A DNA stretch of 64,000 nucleotides, taken from an uncultured Erythrobacter sp. GTDB lineage: Bacteria > Pseudomonadota > Alphaproteobacteria > Sphingomonadales > Sphingomonadaceae. Below are positions 9,413 through 18,880 of this stretch, one piece after another (within the stretch, counting starts at the first letter, position 1; every line of letters starts with the position of its first letter). The notes under the pieces are model-generated. The model was not told where the DNA came from, ran no database searches, and saw nothing but the letters and a program-made list of their open reading frames with translations. Where the stretch lies: the NCBI RefSeq assembly GCF_947497915.1, contig NZ_CANMIJ010000001.1:1795611-1859610 (forward strand), written 5' to 3'. The position numbers and the translations under genes were made by a program.

Positions 9413-10335
9413 CTTTTCAGTTTCCAGCCCGATCGCAGAACCAGATAGACCGCGATAGCCATTGCCAGATTGAACAGCGCGATGCCGACAGCAGCGGTGA
9501 ATACCGCACCGCTACTTCCGATATCGCTTTCCCCTAGGAAGCCATAGCGAAAGCCGGAAATGACATAGAAAAACGGGTTCGCGCGGCTAATCGCTTGGAA
9601 TGTTGGCGCAAGGTTGTCGATCACGTAAAACGTACCCGACAACAGTGAGAGCGGCGCGATTACAAAGTTTGAAATGGCGGCGTTGTGATCGAATTTCTCA
9701 GACCAGATTGATGTCGCAAGGCCAAGCAATGCAAGCATCACCGATCCCATCAAGCCAAACCAGACTACTGCCCAAAGATGGGTAATGCTCAAGCTGACAC
9801 CGGGCCATAGCGCCATAGCCAGCGCGACAGCGAAACCGACCAGCAGCGCGCGCGTGATCGCGGCCATGACAATCCCGCTCATCAGCTCGCCAGGTGATAG
9901 CGGCGGCATCAGCAGATCAATGATCGTGCCTTGGATCTTGCCAGAAAGGAGAGAAAATGAGGAATTGGCAAAGGCATTTTGCATCATTCCCATCACAATC
10001 AGGCCCGGAGCGATGAAGGTTGCGAACGGCACACCAAGCACTTCGCGCCCGCCGCGCCCCAATGCGACCGTGAAAATGACCAAAAATAGCAGCGTTGTAA
10101 CCGCAGGAGCCCAAATCGTTTGGGTCTGCACCTTGAGAAATCGCCTTACCTCCTTCATATAGAGGGCGAACAGTCCGATGCGATTGATACCGGTAATCAC
10201 CGGTTCGCCGCGGGCAGGAAACCGGACACTCCCACCGGTTGCATTCGAACCGGGGGTGATGTCCTGACCAGGGCCTTCTGACGAGGTGTGAGACGCTTGC
10301 TTTTGCATGGCTTCGCCGAGTAGGGCTTTGGCCAC
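9409..10335 (-). CDS. ABC-2 type transporter permease
   Basis: Inner-membrane exporter subunit of the ABC-2 family (drug, polysaccharide or haem type). The 308-residue protein has about six hydrophobic helices after a 60-residue hydrophilic N-terminus. It includes the family region LLSGKIQGTIIDLLMPPLSP and the ISRANPFFYVISGFRYGFLG motif near the C-terminus, as in YadH/NodJ-like permeases. Met10 (position 10308) is an alternative start. No ATPase gene is next to it, so its partner must be encoded elsewhere. The gene is divergent from gcrA. Confidence 0.85.
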   Translation of the reverse strand: MAKALLGEAMQKQASHTSSEGPGQDITPGSNATGGSVRFPARGEPVITGINRIGLFALYMKEVRRFLKVQTQTIWAPAVTTLLFLVIFTVALGRGGREVLGVPFATFIAPGLIVMGMMQNAFANSSFSLLSGKIQGTIIDLLMPPLSPGELMSGIVMAAITRALLVGFAVALAMALWPGVSLSITHLWAVVWFGLMGSVMLALLGLATSIWSEKFDHNAAISNFVIAPLSLLSGTFYVIDNLAPTFQAISRANPFFYVISGFRYGFLGESDIGSSGAVFTAAVGIALFNLAMAIAVYLVLRSGWKLKS

Positions 10336-10400
10336 GACCTGACAAGGCGCTGATACTATAGAATCGGCGGCTGACAGACACGAGAACGGAATAGAGATTT

Positions 10401-11093
10401 ATGAGCTGGACTGACGAGCGCATCGCAACGCTCCAGAAGTTGTGGGAAGGCGGCAGCACTGCCAGCCAGATCGCAGAACAACTTGGCGGTGTAAGCCGCA
10501 ACGCTGTGATCGGCAAAGCGCACCGCTTGGGCCTGAAATCGCGCCCTTCCCCGGTGAAAGCCAACGACAAAAAGAAGGCTGCGAAAAAGGCGGCGCCTAA
10601 AACCGCGGCACCTAAAAAGGCAGCGCCAAAGCCAGCCGCTAAACCGGCGGCCAAAGCTGCGCCAGCAAAGGCGGCTCCGGCCGCTGCTGCTGCGCCTGCG
10701 CCGGCAAAGAACGATGGCTCACCGTCGCAGCCCGTCCCTAACCCGACCCCGAATTTGCCGAAAATCGTTTCGGTCGGTCCGGGAGGCTTTTTGCGTCAGG
10801 GGCCCGGCGATCAACAACCGCCGATCCCGCCTGCGCCTCCGCGCCGGCTTGTTCCAGCGAAACCGAGCCCGGAAATCGCCGACAAGACGAGCCTGCTCGA
10901 TTTGTCGGATAAAGTTTGCCGCTGGCCGATGGGACATCCAGGCGAGCCGGACTTTCATTTCTGCGGAACAGCAGTGAACCCGGGCTTCCCGTATTGTGTC
11001 GAGCATTGCGGGCGGGCCTATCAGGCGCAACTTCCGCGTGGTGCCCGCCGGCCCCCACCACCTCTGCCGTTTGGCGGCCCGCGGGTCCGCTAA
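10401..11093 (+). CDS. gcrA: GcrA cell-cycle regulator
   Basis: Alphaproteobacterial sigma-70 cofactor that activates cell-cycle genes at CcrM-methylated GANTC promoters. The N-terminus MSWTDERIATLQKLWEGG, then SASQIAEQLG-like HTH and RNAVIGKAHRLGL, is diagnostic. Residues about 50-110 form an Ala/Lys/Pro-rich linker, longer than in Caulobacter (230 against about 170 residues). The C-terminal sigma-contacting domain is seen in CRWPMGHPGEPDFHFCG and YCVEHCGRAYQ. The gene is monocistronic and followed by a terminator. Confidence 0.95.
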   Translation: MSWTDERIATLQKLWEGGSTASQIAEQLGGVSRNAVIGKAHRLGLKSRPSPVKANDKKKAAKKAAPKTAAPKKAAPKPAAKPAAKAAPAKAAPAAAAAPAPAKNDGSPSQPVPNPTPNLPKIVSVGPGGFLRQGPGDQQPPIPPAPPRRLVPAKPSPEIADKTSLLDLSDKVCRWPMGHPGEPDFHFCGTAVNPGFPYCVEHCGRAYQAQLPRGARRPPPPLPFGGPRVR

Positions 11094-11116
11094 CGCAAAC
11101 CTGAATACAATTTTAC

Positions 11117-11146
11117 AAGGCCTGCCGGTTTTCATCGGCGGGCCTT
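11117..11146 (+). terminator. Rho-independent terminator of gcrA
   Basis: Inverted repeat AAGGCCTGCCG / CGGCGGGCCTT around a TTTTCAT loop, 23 bases after the gcrA stop, followed by a short T run. Confidence 0.7.
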
Positions 11147-11189
11147 TCGCTATTAAGCGCATAAATTGTGCGCCTTCCGGGAGATATCC

Positions 11190-11714
11190 ATGCCAATGTC
11201 ACTTTACGCAGCCTTCGTTCCCAGTGCGCTGCAAATGCTCGGAACGGCTGATCACCTGCTCAGCAAAACCGAAGCTTGGTGCGCCGAGCAAGGCTGCGAT
11301 CACGACAAAATTATCAATGCCCGCCTGATCGATGACATGCTCCCGTTTTCTTATCAGATTAAAAGCGTCGCCGAGCATACCGCTGGGGCGCTCGAAGCGG
11401 TGCGCGTGGGTGTTTACAGCCCGGACCTGGTTCCGCCGCCAGCAACTTTCGCAGATTTGCGTACCAAACTTTCGGACGCGCGCACTGTCGTGAAAGCACT
11501 CGGCGAAGACGAGATGGAAAGCTGGATTGGGCGCGATATGCGCTTTGAATTCAAAGATCGCGGCATGGATTTCACAGTCGAAGAATTCCTTCTCAGCTTT
11601 AGCCAGCCGAACTTCTATTTCCACGCCAGCGCCGCATTTTCCATTGGCCGTATGCTTGGTGTCCAGATTGGCAAAACTGATTTCCTAGGCGCTGTGCGCA
11701 TTAAACGAGGTTAA
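11190..11714 (+). CDS. DUF1993 family protein
   Basis: Cytosolic 174-residue protein of the DinB/DUF1993 four-helix type, of unknown function. It opens MPMSLYAAFVPSALQMLG and contains DMLPFSYQIKSVAEHT. NFYFHASAAFSIGRMLGV near the C-terminus is the usual DUF1993 signature. The ATG at 11190 is preceded by GGGAGA, while an upstream in-frame Met at 11166 lacks one. The stop is only one base before the next gene, which suggests cotranscription. Confidence 0.8.
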   Translation: MPMSLYAAFVPSALQMLGTADHLLSKTEAWCAEQGCDHDKIINARLIDDMLPFSYQIKSVAEHTAGALEAVRVGVYSPDLVPPPATFADLRTKLSDARTVVKALGEDEMESWIGRDMRFEFKDRGMDFTVEEFLLSFSQPNFYFHASAAFSIGRMLGVQIGKTDFLGAVRIKRG

Positions 11715-11715
11715 G

Positions 11716-12645
11716 ATGTTAAAAACCGGATCACCAATCGCAGTGCTGACAGCGGCGGCCGTTTTGGCACTGCCGTCGGCGGCTCTCGCGGAAGTTCCCG
11801 CCCCTGTGCGTGCAATGATTGATGCCGCAATTGCTGGCGGCGACGAGGCGAGAGTTCGCACCGTGATTGAACTCGCGCGTGAGACAAACCCCGATGACGC
11901 AGCTGAGCTGGATTCGATCCTGAGCGCTTATGAGGCCGACCTCTCCGAAGCAGCAGCCGAGGCCGCCGCGACTGAAGAAGCCGAAATTCGCAGCGCCGGA
12001 ATATTTGATAACTGGAAAGGCCAAGGGCAGCTTGGCGCATTCCGCAGCACAGGCAACGCCTCGAACACCGGCATCACCGCCGGTCTGACGCTAGAGCGGG
12101 TCGGGATCGACTGGCGGCACAAGCTGACCGGACTGGTTGATTATCAAGAGAACAACGGCGTCACCACGCGTGAGCAATTCCTTGCAGCCTATGAAGCCAA
12201 TTATAACCTTTCAGAGCGCCTGTTCGCATACGGCCTAGCCCAGTATGAGCGCGATACGTTTCAAGGCTTCTCCGCCCGCTATTCGACCTCAGGCGGCCTT
12301 GGATACCGCGTGATCGACAATGACAATATGCAACTGGCCGTAAAGGCTGGCCCTGCATTCCGGCAGACCGAGTTTGTTAATGGCACATCAGACAGCTCGG
12401 TCGCCGGACTTGCGGCACTCGATTTCGATTGGCAGCTCGCCGAAAATCTCAAGCTAACCGAAGACGCGAGCGCTTTTATCCAGTCGGGCAACAGCACCTA
12501 TACGAGCACCACCGGACTTAACGCTGCGCTAGGCGGCGGATTGTCGGCGAGCCTTTCCTATACGATCGAACACGATACCAACCCGCCGCTCGGTGCGGTG
12601 CAAACCGACACGCTCAGCCGCATCACGATTGTGTATGATTTTTAG
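11716..12645 (+). CDS. DUF481 outer-membrane beta-barrel protein
   Basis: Salt-induced or YdiY-like outer-membrane protein of 309 residues. It has a signal peptide (about residues 1-26, ending ALAEVP), an Ala/Glu-rich helical segment to about residue 95, then a beta-barrel of alternating aromatic and glycine strands. The barrel starts with GQGQLGAFRSTGNASNTG and ends with a terminal Phe (ITIVYDF), the usual outer-membrane sorting signal. Role unknown. It immediately follows the DUF1993 gene. Confidence 0.8.
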   Translation: MLKTGSPIAVLTAAAVLALPSAALAEVPAPVRAMIDAAIAGGDEARVRTVIELARETNPDDAAELDSILSAYEADLSEAAAEAAATEEAEIRSAGIFDNWKGQGQLGAFRSTGNASNTGITAGLTLERVGIDWRHKLTGLVDYQENNGVTTREQFLAAYEANYNLSERLFAYGLAQYERDTFQGFSARYSTSGGLGYRVIDNDNMQLAVKAGPAFRQTEFVNGTSDSSVAGLAALDFDWQLAENLKLTEDASAFIQSGNSTYTSTTGLNAALGGGLSASLSYTIEHDTNPPLGAVQTDTLSRITIVYDF

Positions 12646-12648
12646 TCT

Positions 12649-13362
12649 CTAACGCTTTTTCGCGAACCAAATTGTATGGCGCGGCCCTTTGTTGTTGGGG
12701 CGTGCCCGCACCTCGCGCATTTCAGTGTCAAAGCCAGCATCGATCAACCGGTTCGTGAACTTGTGATCGATCGCGGCTGACCAGACGGACAGCACACCTC
12801 CCGGTTTAAGCGCGTCGCGCGCCTTGCCGAGGCCTGTCTTCGAATAGAGACGGTTGTTGTGATCGCGCACGATCCCGTCTGGCCCATTGTCCACGTCGAG
12901 CATTATGGCATCATACTTCTCGCAAGTACCATCATTGGCATCGTCGATCAAAGCAGAGACATCGCAAATGCGGATATCACCGCGCGGATCGTCCAGCGTT
13001 TCGCCGGTTAGATGTGCGAGCGGGCCTGAAGCCCATTCGAGAATTTCTGGCACGATCTCCGCAACTCGCACCTGAGCCTTTGCAGGCAGGTTTGCTAGCG
13101 CGGCACGGTATGTGAAGCCCATGCCGTATCCGCCAATAAGAACGCGCGGTGTCGCCACATTGAGTTCCGCCAAAGTCAGCTCGGCCAATTGCTCTTCGGA
13201 GAACTGCATCCGCGTCCCCATTAACTCATCGCGGCCAAGCATGATGATGAAGTCACTGCCGTGACTGACGAGGGAAAGTTGCTCTTCCCCGCCGGGAATA
13301 TCAGCGGTGGCCAGTGTTTCGCGCGGTAGCATGTGTGGTCGTCCTGTAGTTTGGGGCTTCAC
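12649..13362 (-). CDS. Spermidine-synthase-like SAM-dependent methyltransferase
   Basis: 237 residues (227 if started at MLPRET, position 13332). It has a Rossmann-type glycine motif VLIGGYGMGFTYRAAL at about residue 74, an acidic residue after the next strand (VRVAEIVPEI), and DAIMLDVDNGPDG at about residue 150. This arrangement is that of the spermine/spermidine synthase superfamily. The protein lacks the N-terminal beta domain of true spermidine synthases, so I call it only superfamily-level. It converges with the DUF481 gene three bases away. Confidence 0.7.
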   Translation of the reverse strand: MKPQTTGRPHMLPRETLATADIPGGEEQLSLVSHGSDFIIMLGRDELMGTRMQFSEEQLAELTLAELNVATPRVLIGGYGMGFTYRAALANLPAKAQVRVAEIVPEILEWASGPLAHLTGETLDDPRGDIRICDVSALIDDANDGTCEKYDAIMLDVDNGPDGIVRDHNNRLYSKTGLGKARDALKPGGVLSVWSAAIDHKFTNRLIDAGFDTEMREVRARPNNKGPRHTIWFAKKR

Positions 13363-13365
13363 CTA

Positions 13366-13403
13366 AACAAAAAAGGGGCCGCAGGCGAACCCGCAGCCCC
13401 TCT
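13366..13403 (-). terminator. Rho-independent terminator of pnp
   Basis: GC-rich hairpin GGGGCcGCAGG / CCcGCaGCCCC at 13375-13400, followed on the minus strand by an unbroken run of T residues. It lies just after the pnp stop codon. Confidence 0.85.
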
Positions 13404-13425
13404 TTATTGCTTTAATGAAGGAGGT

Positions 13426-15711
13426 TTAGTCCTTCAGGAAGTCAGGCATCGACGCTGGGCCATCATTGTTGCCCCCGCCGTTGTCGCCGCCGCCATCACG
13501 ACGCGGACCGCGACCACGGCCTCCGCCACCATCACGGCGCGGACCACGGCCACCGCCTCGTCCGCCTTTATCACCGCGCGGTTCGCGCGGAGGACGAGTG
13601 TCTTCCAGTTCTTCACCAGTTTCCTGATCAACAACCCGCATCGACAGGCGGACCTTGCCGCGCTGGTCGATCTCGAGAACCTTGACCTTAACTTCCTGAC
13701 CTTCGGACACAACGTCCGTCGGCTTTTCAACGCGCTCGTTCTTCATTTCCGACACGTGGACGAGACCGTCCTTGCCGCCCATGAAGTTCACGAATGCACC
13801 GAAGTCCACGATGTTGACGACCTTGCCTTCGTAGATTTTGCCGACTTCGGCTTCTTCTACAATGCCTTCGATCCACTTCTTCGCCGCTGCAATTTCATCA
13901 GCGTTCGAAGACGAGATTTTGATCGTGCCTTCGTCGTCGATGTCGACCTTGGCGCCGGTTTCCGCAACGATCTCACGGATGACTTTGCCGCCCGTTCCGA
14001 TGATGTCGCGGATCTTTGACTTGTCGATCTGCATGGTTTCGATGCGCGGAGCGTGCTTGGAAACTTCGCCGCGCGATGCTCCCAATGCTTCGGTCATCTT
14101 GCCGAGGATGTGCGCACGGCCGGCTTTCGCCTGCTCAAGCGCTTGGGTCATGATTTCCTGCGTAATGCCGGCAACCTTGATGTCCATCTGCAGCGAAGTG
14201 ATGCCTTCTTCCGAACCGGCAACTTTAAAGTCCATGTCACCGAGGTGATCTTCATCACCCAGAATGTCGGACAGAACAGTGAAGTCCTTGCCTTCAAGGA
14301 TGAGGCCCATCGCGATACCCGATACTGGACGCTTAAGCGGAACGCCTGCATCCATCATCGAAAGCGAACCGCCGCAAACTGTCGCCATCGAAGACGAGCC
14401 GTTGGACTCGGTGATGTCAGAGAGCATGCGGATGGTGTAAGGGAAATCCTCAACCGTTGGCAGAACCGGACGGAGCGCGCGGAATGCGAGCTTACCGTGG
14501 CCGGTTTCGCGGCGGCTGGTAAAGCCAAAGCGGCCCACTTCGCCAACCGAATATGGCGGGAAGTTATAGTGCAGCATGAAGTTGCTGTATGAGAGACCTT
14601 CCAGCCCGTCGATCATCTGTTCAGCGTCTTTGGTGCCCAGTGTGGTGGTGCAGATCGCCTGCGTTTCACCGCGGGTGAACAGCGCCGAACCGTGAGTACG
14701 CGGGAGCAATCCAACCATCGCCTCAATCGGGCGAACTTCGTCGGTCTTACGTCCGTCGATACGCTGGCCGTCCTTAAGGATGGCACCGCGAACGATTTCC
14801 GATTCCAGCTTCTTGACGACTTTGCCAGCCGTCATCTGTGTCTGGCCGTCTTCTTCAGCGAATGCTTCCTTCGCCTTAGCGCGGGCAGCATTCAAAGCGT
14901 CGGAACGCTCGGACTTGTCCGTCAGCTTATAAGCGGCGGCGATATCATCACCGACCAGAGCTTTCAGCTTGTCTTTCATTTCCGAATTGTCGGAAACTGC
15001 TGGCAGATCCCAAGGATCTTTCGCAGCTTGTTCAGCGAGATCGATGATCGCGCCGATGACTTTGCGGCTTTCCTCGTGCGCGAACAACACAGCGCCGAGC
15101 ATTTGCTCCTCGGTGAGTTCTTTCGCTTCGGATTCAACCATCATTACGGCGTCTTGTGTCGCGGCAACGACGAGGTCGAGATTGCCGTCTTCGCCCAGCG
15201 CGTCGGTGACGGTCGGGTTGAGGACGTATTCGCCTTCGTTGTTGTAGCCAACGCGTGCAGCGCCAATTGGGCCCATGAACGGCAGGCCGGAAATGGTCAG
15301 CGCGGCCGATGCCGCGATCATGGCAACGATATCTGGTTCGGTTTCGCCGTCATACGACAGAACCTGACAGATTACGTTGATTTCGTTGTAGAACCCTTCT
15401 GGGAACAGCGGACGGCATGGACGGTCGATCAGACGCGATGTCAGCGTCTCTTTTTCGGTCGCACGGCCTTCACGCTTGAAGAAGCCGCCCGGGATACGGC
15501 CAGCTGCTGAGAATTTTTCTTGGTAGTGAACGGTGAGCGGGAAGAAATCTTGCCCTTCCTTCACGGATTTGGCGGCGGTGACTGCGCACAGCACCACGGT
15601 TTCGCCATAGGTGGCCAGAACGGCGCCGTCTGCTTGACGGGCGATCTGCCCTGTTTCGAGGGTGAGGGTCTTTCCGCCCCACTCCAGCGATACGGTTTTC
15701 TTATCGAACAT
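13426..15711 (-). CDS. pnp: Polynucleotide phosphorylase (PNPase)
   Basis: 3'-5' phosphorolytic exoribonuclease and degradosome component, 761 residues. The start at 15711 ([13 protein letters not shown]) has AAAAGGAAAA upstream, and an in-frame Met further upstream is ignored. Two RNase PH domains bracket an all-alpha domain. The active-site region of the second domain is GMDFKVAG-like ([14 protein letters not shown]). A KH domain ([15 protein letters not shown]) and an S1 domain ([18 protein letters not shown]) follow. The tail is Gly/Arg-rich (RGGGRG repeats), probably for RNA or RNase E contact. It is transcribed with rpsO and truB. Confidence 0.97.
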   Translation of the reverse strand: MFDKKTVSLEWGGKTLTLETGQIARQADGAVLATYGETVVLCAVTAAKSVKEGQDFFPLTVHYQEKFSAAGRIPGGFFKREGRATEKETLTSRLIDRPCRPLFPEGFYNEINVICQVLSYDGETEPDIVAMIAASAALTISGLPFMGPIGAARVGYNNEGEYVLNPTVTDALGEDGNLDLVVAATQDAVMMVESEAKELTEEQMLGAVLFAHEESRKVIGAIIDLAEQAAKDPWDLPAVSDNSEMKDKLKALVGDDIAAAYKLTDKSERSDALNAARAKAKEAFAEEDGQTQMTAGKVVKKLESEIVRGAILKDGQRIDGRKTDEVRPIEAMVGLLPRTHGSALFTRGETQAICTTTLGTKDAEQMIDGLEGLSYSNFMLHYNFPPYSVGEVGRFGFTSRRETGHGKLAFRALRPVLPTVEDFPYTIRMLSDITESNGSSSMATVCGGSLSMMDAGVPLKRPVSGIAMGLILEGKDFTVLSDILGDEDHLGDMDFKVAGSEEGITSLQMDIKVAGITQEIMTQALEQAKAGRAHILGKMTEALGASRGEVSKHAPRIETMQIDKSKIRDIIGTGGKVIREIVAETGAKVDIDDEGTIKISSSNADEIAAAKKWIEGIVEEAEVGKIYEGKVVNIVDFGAFVNFMGGKDGLVHVSEMKNERVEKPTDVVSEGQEVKVKVLEIDQRGKVRLSMRVVDQETGEELEDTRPPREPRGDKGGRGGGRGPRRDGGGGRGRGPRRDGGGDNGGGNNDGPASMPDFLKD

Positions 15712-15846
15712 GTATTTTCCTTTTGAACCCGCCTGCCACATTGCATCGCGGGGCCTACTATTTTCCGGGTGTTCCGGCCCGGTCCGGTGCGGGGCGTCTG
15801 TCTGCCCCAAGGACACGCAAACCGGATGTCTGCGAGCCCTAATGCG

Positions 15847-15876
15847 AAAAAGGCGACCCCGAAGGAGCCGCCTTTC
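15847..15876 (-). terminator. Hairpin between rpsO and pnp
   Basis: Minus-strand stem AAAGGCGGCTCC / GGGTCGCCTTT with a TTCG tetraloop and trailing T residues, just after the rpsO stop. This is the position of the classical rpsO terminator/RNase III region that uncouples rpsO from pnp. Confidence 0.8.
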
Positions 15877-15885
15877 ACGAAACTC

Positions 15886-16155
15886 TTATTTACGCAGACC
15901 CAGTTTCTGGATCAGGGCGTTGTAACGCTCGACGTCTTTCTTTTTCAGATAGGCGAGCAGGTTACGGCGCTTGTTGACCATCATCAAAAGGCCGCGGCGC
16001 GAATGGTTGTCTTTGTGGTTGTCTTTGAAGTGACCAGTCAGGTTTTTGATACGCTCTGTAAGGATCGCAACCTGGACTTCGGGACTGCCCGTATCGCCTT
16101 TGGCTTGGGCATTCTCTTTGATAACTTCTTGCTTACGCTCGGGTGCTACCGACAT
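15886..16155 (-). CDS. rpsO: 30S ribosomal protein S15
   Basis: 89 residues, the standard length. Recognisable throughout: [38 protein letters not shown], and [21 protein letters not shown]15 binds 16S rRNA helices at the central three-way junction. The gene starts 12 bases after truB and precedes a hairpin and pnp, the conserved order. Confidence 0.98.
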   Translation of the reverse strand: MSVAPERKQEVIKENAQAKGDTGSPEVQVAILTERIKNLTGHFKDNHKDNHSRRGLLMMVNKRRNLLAYLKKKDVERYNALIQKLGLRK

Positions 16156-16167
16156 ATATTCTCTTTC

Positions 16168-17181
16168 TTACTCAGCGACATCGGGAAGGTTAAAACCCCT
16201 CACGACCTTGGCCGTGCCATCCACTATTTGCAGCAGCGCTACCGGAACATTGTCCAGCATGCCGCAGTAAAGCCCGGATGGTTGGGGCAGTTCAGACAGG
16301 ACCCGGCCCTGACGGACCGCCTGCGCGCTAGTCTGATCGAGAATTAAGGCCGGGATGTCGTCCAGCCCCGCCTCGAGCGGCAGGAGGAGGTCTTTCAATG
16401 GCGCGCCACTACCAATTTCGTTGAGATTGTCCAGCGAAATCGATTGGTTTTGGTGGAATGGCCCCGCCTTTGTTCGGCGCAAGTAGGTAACGTGACCCAC
16501 CGTTCCAAGAGCACGCGCAATGTCCCGTGCAAGAGAACGGATATATGTACCCTTTGAAACATGAGCGATCAGAGTGACGCTGGTTGCCATAATGAGCGGC
16601 GCCGACGGGTCATAAGGATCGGGCCGGCCGGCTGTTTCAGCAAAGGCTGAACCGATTTCTTGCGAAGCGCTGTAATCCGATGCGAGTTCCAGCGAGTGGA
16701 TCGTCACGGCGCGGGTTTTCAGCTCCACTTCCTCCCCGCCCCGCGCTAGATCGTATGCGCGTTTACCGTCAACCTTGATCGCGGAATAGGCTGGCGGGAC
16801 TTGGTCGATTGACCCGGTGAAATGTTCGAGCACCGCGGCAACCGCAGCCATGGGCGGAAACCGGTCTGAGCGCGCGACGACTTCGCCTTCGGTGTCCAGC
16901 GTAGATGTTTCCTCGCCGAATTGGATGGTGAATTCATAGATTTTGCTGGCATCCAGCATCCTCCCGGCAAGCTTTGTCGCTTCGCCTAACGCAATAGGCA
17001 AAACGCCTTCCGCAAGCGGGTCAAGCGTGCCGCCATGGCCAACCTTCGTCTTGGCATAGCCGCCTTCACGCAGATTGCGTTTCACAGCCGCAACCGCCTG
17101 CGTCGAGCCAAGCCCGCGCGGCTTATCTAGGATGATCCAGCCATGGGTAGCGGGATGCCGTGGGGCGGGCTTTGAGTTCAT
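16168..17181 (-). CDS. truB: tRNA pseudouridine-55 synthase
   Basis: Makes the universal pseudouridine 55 in the tRNA T-loop. 337 residues with the N-terminal GWIILDKPRGLGSTQAV. The catalytic Asp54 is in GHGGTLDPLAEGVLPIALG, and IRSLARDIARALG sits in the C-terminal half. An insertion of about 25 residues around ASQEIGSAFAETAGRPDPYD is not in the Escherichia coli enzyme. It lies only 31 bases downstream of the symporter gene with no terminator visible, and is no longer next to rbfA. Confidence 0.96.
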   Translation of the reverse strand: MNSKPAPRHPATHGWIILDKPRGLGSTQAVAAVKRNLREGGYAKTKVGHGGTLDPLAEGVLPIALGEATKLAGRMLDASKIYEFTIQFGEETSTLDTEGEVVARSDRFPPMAAVAAVLEHFTGSIDQVPPAYSAIKVDGKRAYDLARGGEEVELKTRAVTIHSLELASDYSASQEIGSAFAETAGRPDPYDPSAPLIMATSVTLIAHVSKGTYIRSLARDIARALGTVGHVTYLRRTKAGPFHQNQSISLDNLNEIGSGAPLKDLLLPLEAGLDDIPALILDQTSAQAVRQGRVLSELPQPSGLYCGMLDNVPVALLQIVDGTAKVVRGFNLPDVAE

Positions 17182-17212
17182 CCCGCCCCGCTAGGAGCAT
17201 TCAGCTTTTACC

Positions 17213-18664
17213 TCAAGCGGGTTCGGGCGCGGTGTCCGCTCCGCCAAGCGCAAAGATCGGGGTCGCGCCGTACACCAGCTTGTTCATAACCAGCGATGTC
17301 ACAATCGAAAGCACCAATGTGACTGCCATGCCGTGGATGTAGTGGGCTGGCTCCCAAACCATGCTCCAGAACCCATAGAAAACAACGCCAGTCACGACCC
17401 CAATCATCGCTGCGCCTGCCTTGACGTTCTTGAACAACAAGCAGACCACAAAGGCGCTGAGGATCGGCATGGAAAGCAAACCGTAAAGTTCCTGGACCGT
17501 GTTGATCAGACTTTCCTGACTGGCGAAGAATGGAACCAGTCCAAGCGCCAAGACCGACATCGCAATTGAGACAATCGCACTAAGTTTGGCGACCGACTTA
17601 GGCTTATCGACATAGGCCTCGTGTATGTCGCAGACATAAAGCGCGGCCGATGCATTGAGGATAGAGTTAAACGTGGTGAGCACAGCTGCGGCCAAAGCAG
17701 CCGCAAACGCACCAGAGAGCCACACAGGCAGCACATCACCGACAATCCGGCCATAGGCCGCGTCACCGATGTCACCGTACAATTTGTAAGAGACAATGCC
17801 CGGGATCACGACAATCGCAGGCACGATCAACAAACGGATACCCGCTGCGGTCAGCACGCCTTTTTGCGCTTCCTTGATGTTTGGAGCCGCCATAGCGCGC
17901 TGGGTAATTGTCTGATTAGTCGACCAATAGAATGTCTGAATGAAAATCATTCCCGTCAGCAAAGTCGGCCACGGGATCGGGCTGTCGGCGCTGCCTATCA
18001 AGGTCAGCCGATCTGCGGGAATGCCTGTCAGATCGAAATCAATCGCTTGCAGAGCGAGATAGACGACCAGCAGCGCAAGGCCGAGGATGAGCACGCCAGA
18101 ATAGGTATCGGAAACCGCAACTGCCCGCAGACCGCCGAAAATGGCATAGCACGCGCCGACTGTGGCGAGGATCACGGCGACAATCAGAATGTTCTCCAGT
18201 CCCGTATCCAGTCCCACCATGGACAGCAAGAACAGCGACCCGCCGTAAAGGATCGCAGGCAAGAAAATGAACAGGTTGCCGAACAGGAACAGAACACTGA
18301 TCAGAGCGCGAATATGCTTGTCGTTATACTTCTTTTGCAGCAGCTCTGTCGTCGTAGTGCATTCGTTTTTGTAGTAAACTGGCAAGAACACAAATGTCAG
18401 GATCAGCAGGCCTGCAACGGCGGCAAATTCCCACCAAGCGAGCAGCGCCATTTGATTGCCGTTCATCCCGATCAACTGATCGGTCGAGAGGTTTGTCAGC
18501 GTGATCGAGCCTGCGATAAAGTACCATTTCAACCCGCCGCTTGCGAGGAAGTAGTCCTTCTCACCTGAATGCCCATCGCTCAATTTCCCGCGGCAATGCA
18601 TATAGGTTGCAAAGGCGATCAGCGCAGTGATCCCAATAAAGACCGCAATCTGGACAGTGCTCAT
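17213..18664 (-). CDS. Sodium:solute symporter (SSS/SLC5 family), probable sugar transporter
   Basis: Inner-membrane Na+-coupled carrier, 483 residues with about 13 hydrophobic helices. SGLT-type marks are the early GLKWYFIAGSITLTNLSTDQ and LIGMNG, then YWSTNQTITQRAMAAPNIKEA in the middle. The last matches the vSGLT region YYWGFNQYIIQRTLAAKS. The helix-8 sodium-site region AAAVLTTFNSILNASAALYV is also present. It lies downstream of a TonB receptor in a locus with alpha-galactosidase, galK and galT, so galactose or an alpha-galactoside is the inferred substrate. Confidence 0.88.
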   Translation of the reverse strand: MSTVQIAVFIGITALIAFATYMHCRGKLSDGHSGEKDYFLASGGLKWYFIAGSITLTNLSTDQLIGMNGNQMALLAWWEFAAVAGLLILTFVFLPVYYKNECTTTTELLQKKYNDKHIRALISVLFLFGNLFIFLPAILYGGSLFLLSMVGLDTGLENILIVAVILATVGACYAIFGGLRAVAVSDTYSGVLILGLALLVVYLALQAIDFDLTGIPADRLTLIGSADSPIPWPTLLTGMIFIQTFYWSTNQTITQRAMAAPNIKEAQKGVLTAAGIRLLIVPAIVVIPGIVSYKLYGDIGDAAYGRIVGDVLPVWLSGAFAAALAAAVLTTFNSILNASAALYVCDIHEAYVDKPKSVAKLSAIVSIAMSVLALGLVPFFASQESLINTVQELYGLLSMPILSAFVVCLLFKNVKAGAAMIGVVTGVVFYGFWSMVWEPAHYIHGMAVTLVLSIVTSLVMNKLVYGATPIFALGGADTAPEPA

Positions 18665-18786
18665 CGAATTGTCTCTCCCTGCTGCGCTCTTTTGGCGCGG
18701 CTTACTTTATCGTCCTGTCACAGCTTGGTCTGCGTGAACAGTGGGGCGATCCATCCCGCTAGGGAAAACGCGCCCGATAAAAGAGC

Positions 18787-18818
18787 GGCGGACATTCCCT
18801 CCCATCGGAATGCCCGCC
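18787..18818 (-). terminator. Hairpin between TonB receptor and symporter genes
   Basis: A 12-bp imperfect inverted repeat GGCGGACATTCC / GGAATGCCCGCC with an 8-base loop, about 60 bases downstream of the receptor stop. There is no strong T run, so it is probably an attenuating or stabilising structure, as at the other receptor locus of this window. Confidence 0.45.
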
Positions 18819-18880
18819 AATCTCTTCAATTCGCTCAGACGCAACGCATTACGTCCGGCGAAATGGCGACCCTGTCTCGT

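Noticed and set aside
10719..11162. 147-codon minus-strand open frame over gcrA
   Set aside because: Runs through the gcrA terminator and has no signal of its own. GcrA motifs are clear.
13500..13590. Repetitive GGC/CCG-rich tract resembling tandem repeats
   Set aside because: It is the coding sequence of the Gly/Arg-rich tail of PNPase.
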